A stretch of DNA of 64,000 nucleotides from Nostoc sp. LEGE 12450 (GTDB lineage Bacteria > Cyanobacteriota > Cyanobacteriia > Cyanobacteriales > Nostocaceae). A program made the translations under genes and the position numbers. The DNA is taken from contig NZ_JADEXU010000013.1 in the NCBI RefSeq assembly GCF_015206895.1, forward strand, positions 1 through 64,000, written 5' to 3'. This document shows positions 62,501-64,000 of this stretch, one piece after another (positions within the stretch are counted from its first letter, which is position 1; each line of letters opens with the position of its first letter). The notes under the pieces are model-generated. The model was not told the DNA's origin. It searched no databases and worked only from the letters and a program-made list of their open reading frames with translations.

Positions 62501-64000
62501 TATCTTTGCTACCGTAGCCATTATCTGACAGGAAGTACAAAGAGTTGCTGTTAGCAAATTGAACACCGCTAAAACCCTGAATTGGCTGTCCAGGGAAAGG
62601 CCCGGTTCTGCCATTGGCTGAAATTTCTGCACCAGAAGCCGGCCCATCACTATAGGTATCAGCAGGTAAAGAAGCAAAACCTACTAACTCAACTTTTGGC
62701 TTTATTGAAGCAAACATCGTTTGGTAAATGTGGGTTTGATCATTTAAACCCGCAATTCCCGGAATATCAGAACCATAGGCGTTATAACCTTGACCTACCA
62801 AGCTATTTAGAACTTCAGAACCAGCACCTTGGTAGTAAACAGGTACGGGACGGTTGGTGTGAGTTCCCCAACCATACTTGACGGTAGGATCTGACCCCCA
62901 GTAATGTCCAACTTCTGCTGGAGTATCCAAATTGGTTAATGCTTCAGCACCTTGATTTTGTACTAAAGTTGGAAAATCACCGTCGAGAGTCAGGTAGTGA
63001 TCGTGGTCAGCAGTAACGATTAGTAGGTTTTCATCCCAACCACCATTGTTGTTAATCCAGTCAATCGTTGATCCAACTGCCTTATCGAAGTCCAAGGTGG
63101 TGCCGATCAAGTTGTCTATGTTGTTATCATGGGCAGACCAATCGATATCGCCACCTTCAACCATTAACCAGAAACCATCGGGATCTTTACCCAATACATC
63201 TAATGCAGCACTTGTCAAGTCTTTGAGGGTTGGGTTTTCGTTAACCTCTTTGGCAATGAAAGATGCATCCGTCTCTCCAGGAAGCAGTGGACGTGTGGTG
63301 TCCACTTTGGCGTTATCACCTTGGTTAGCGAAAACGCTGAACATATCTAAACCAGTGGTGCTGTAATCACCGTTGGCAGAACTGACAGGCAAGTTACCAT
63401 TTTGACCACGCGCACCGTATAGACCGAAGAGGCGATCGCCTTTTTCTGGATCGATTGTCGCCGCAGTTTCAGCTAGTTTCTGGGCAGCATTCTCACCCCG
63501 CTCCAAAAAGGTGTAATCGTAGATGTTATTAGTTGGTTTAGTGCTAAGTTCTGTGTAAGTTGATTGACGAATGAATTCATTGCTCGTATTCGGCTCAACC
63601 CCTGCTGGTAATAAGTCTCCAGGAGCAGAGAGTGGGTGTCCACCACCAAGTAATACTGTTGGTTGATAGACACGGAGTTGCTGTTGCAAGATATTGTCTA
63701 ATGCCGGATAGTCAGCATCATACTTGCTGCGACGGTTAACGTTGGCAGCAGCAGCAGCAGGTGTGGCGTGGTCAATGGGAACTGAAGTTACTAAACCAGT
63801 AGATTTACCAACTTCATTTGCAGTTTTGAGAATTGTTTCTAGAGGATTCTCGAAAATATCAACGCCAACAGCGTTATTGTAGCTTTTAACGCCAGTGTAC
63901 AGAGTTGTTGCAGTGTTTGCAGAGTCAGGATAACTGTACTTAATATATTCAGGATCGTTACCGGGAGTCCAAGGATTAACGCCGCCTCTGCTAGGGTCAT
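59595..64000 (-). CDS. secreted multi-domain alkaline phosphatase / esterase-like / GDPD / RTX protein (partial, start beyond the window)
   Basis: The frame stays open to the right edge, so the start lies outside; an apparent TTG start at 63689 is not real. Within the window the protein first carries an alkaline phosphatase domain. Its phosphoserine motif [13 protein letters not shown] lies at about 63880-63930, and [20 protein letters not shown] and VTADHDHY supply metal ligands. An esterase-like (phytase-like) domain starts [21 protein letters not shown] glycerophosphodiester phosphodiesterase is inserted into it ([32 protein letters not shown]). The esterase-like part then resumes, and RTX calcium repeats ([19 protein letters not shown]) end it, implying type I secretion. 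It should release phosphate from mono- and diesters outside the cell. Regulation by phosphate starvation is likely but the promoter is not visible. Confidence 0.93.
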   Translation of the reverse strand, partial: DPSRGGVNPWTPGNDPEYIKYSYPDSANTATTLYTGVKSYNNAVGVDIFENPLETILKTANEVGKSTGLVTSVPIDHATPAAAAANVNRRSKYDADYPALDNILQQQLRVYQPTVLLGGGHPLSAPGDLLPAGVEPNTSNEFIRQSTYTELSTKPTNNIYDYTFLERGENAAQKLAETAATIDPEKGDRLFGLYGARGQNGNLPVSSANGDYSTTGLDMFSVFANQGDNAKVDTTRPLLPGETDASFIAKEVNENPTLKDLTSAALDVLGKDPDGFWLMVEGGDIDWSAHDNNIDNLIGTTLDFDKAVGSTIDWINNNGGWDENLLIVTADHDHYLTLDGDFPTLVQNQGAEALTNLDTPAEVGHYWGSDPTVKYGWGTHTNRPVPVYYQGAGSEVLNSLVGQGYNAYGSDIPGIAGLNDQTHIYQTMFASIKPKVELVGFASLPADTYSDGPASGAEISANGRTGPFPGQPIQGFSGVQFANSNSLYFLSDNGYGSKDNSEDFLLRINRVDPNFKGTENGDGTVKVLDYIQLSDPNNKVPFQIVNEGTTGRLLTGADFDVESFVFDKDGTIWVGDEFGPYLLHFDASGKLLEAPIATPDQFKTLDGEAPKVIGHRGASGDLPEHTLEAYRRAIEDGADFIEPDLVVTKDGVLIARHEPALAILNADGTVNLSNTTTDVYDITKYPQFTDRKKTVSLDGTEITGWFAEDFTLEEIKTLGAIQRVPFRDQSFNGQFEIPTLAEIIDLVKEVEAETGKKIGIYPETKHPTYSAEEATYVGTTEKINRNISEILIDTLKAENFTDPSRIFIQSFEVGNLKDLHDRIMPNAGVDIPLVQLLDAAGIELNGTLIETQPYDLEGTTDTRTYGDLRTPEGLAEIATYADGIGPWKRMIVSVRGIDANNDGLADDVNGDGAVNDADKTLLAPTTLVQDAHNAGLQVHPYTFRDEDLYLAADYKGNPELEFQQFYQLGVDALFTDFPETGDKVRDFLSDPQNNLVRSPQNPDVLSGDAFANLGGSKGFEGGAINASKTKLYMLLEGTVQGDAPGALRINEFDIASRKYTDNTLYYKLDNPAYAIGDLAVINDNEYLVIERDGGQGASAKFKRIYKIDLSKADSNGYVAKEEVADLLNIQDPNDLNGDGKTTFDFPFVTIENVLVVDKNTILVANDNNYPFSTGRPGNDPQNPVIDNNEILLLKLEKPLNLAPGLGQPETEEINFGSTTSDDIIVQPNQTLFTGDGADFVEGTKGNTIQTGNGEDTVLAGSDSSVSTGDGNDQVLIGVNGPANNTNADGGAGDDEITVVEANGSNNLFGAAGADTLTVVEGSRQSSFGGSGNDTLTSNGSNNRLYGGSGDDKLFSSINDSLSGGDGDDVLFAGQQGGNRLTGGTGADQFWIANASLPISKNIVTDFTVGIDKIGLCGIGVTQFSALTLLQQGSDTLVKAGNTELASLVGITSTSLTANDFVFIASVI

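Noticed and set aside
63473-63689. TTG at 63689 as the start of the phosphatase/esterase gene
   Set aside because: The same frame continues without a stop to the right edge and encodes the phosphoserine motif PDSANTATT, so the gene is partial and starts outside the window.
1-64000. CRISPR arrays, tRNA and rRNA genes
   Set aside because: No regularly spaced direct repeats with unique spacers and no TTCGANTCC-type tRNA arms or rRNA-like sequence were noticed; a tRNAscan/Infernal run would settle this.

Overview
The window is chromosomal DNA from a filamentous, heterocyst-type cyanobacterium close to Nostoc/Anabaena. The evidence is the very frequent HIP1 octamer GCGATCGC, cyanobacterial short tandem repeats between genes (CCCAATGCCCTAT-type units, TTTTGAC heptamers), many cyanobacterial gene families (DUF1400, Uma2, TPS adhesin, SLH-GHL10, CIA30 fusion) and a large NRPS/PKS cluster. 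No rRNA, tRNA or CRISPR array was seen.

Layout. 0-9 kb holds housekeeping and stress genes: purS, a Zur-type Fur regulator, an SPFH/NfeD pair, a Zn-ribbon PP2C phosphatase, rubrerythrin, an SDR and an orphan membrane-fusion protein. 9.2-11.5 kb is a type II restriction-modification pair whose C5-methyltransferase is circularly permuted. 11.6-18.4 kb holds an SLH/GHL10 surface protein, small membrane or secreted proteins, and a two-gene caspase plus EACC1-like unit that resembles a biological-conflict or cell-death module. 18.4-19.7 kb is a repeat-rich gap. 19.7-24.7 kb holds stress and redox genes (PNPOx-like, Tat aldo/keto reductase, ChaB, a glycine-rich membrane protein), Uma2, GNAT and an IS5 remnant. 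25-29 kb is an oxylipin-type cluster: a lipoxygenase, a P450 lacking the acid-alcohol pair of the I-helix, and an unknown protein. 29-38 kb holds a membrane hydrolase, a decayed integrase, a two-partner-secretion adhesin, a receiver-histidine kinase and a Rossmann/CIA30 fusion. 38-41.7 kb holds small enzymes and a truncated ISAs1 element joined directly to a nucleoside phosphorylase gene.

41.8-58.3 kb is a minus-strand biosynthetic cluster read from right to left: loader A-PCP, then KS-AT-ACP-aminotransferase, then an acyltransferase-3 gene, then C-A-PCP, then C-A-PCP-TE. Both intact A domains carry a Val-like specificity code. The predicted intermediate is a Val-derived ketide aminated at C3, giving a beta,gamma-diamino acid (an amino-statine-like unit). 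The last module has lost catalytic residues in both its C and A domains and may act only as a PCP-TE release unit. A decayed second acyltransferase lies upstream of the loader. This cluster is the best candidate for an undescribed system.

The right edge (59.6-64.0 kb and beyond) is a secreted RTX protein fusing alkaline phosphatase, esterase-like and glycerophosphodiesterase domains. Its start lies outside the window.

A cross-cutting theme is that 29-30 nt dispersed repeats sit in frame inside three unrelated coding genes (SDR, lipoxygenase, ISAs1 transposase). In two of them the flanks look like a split HIP1 site.
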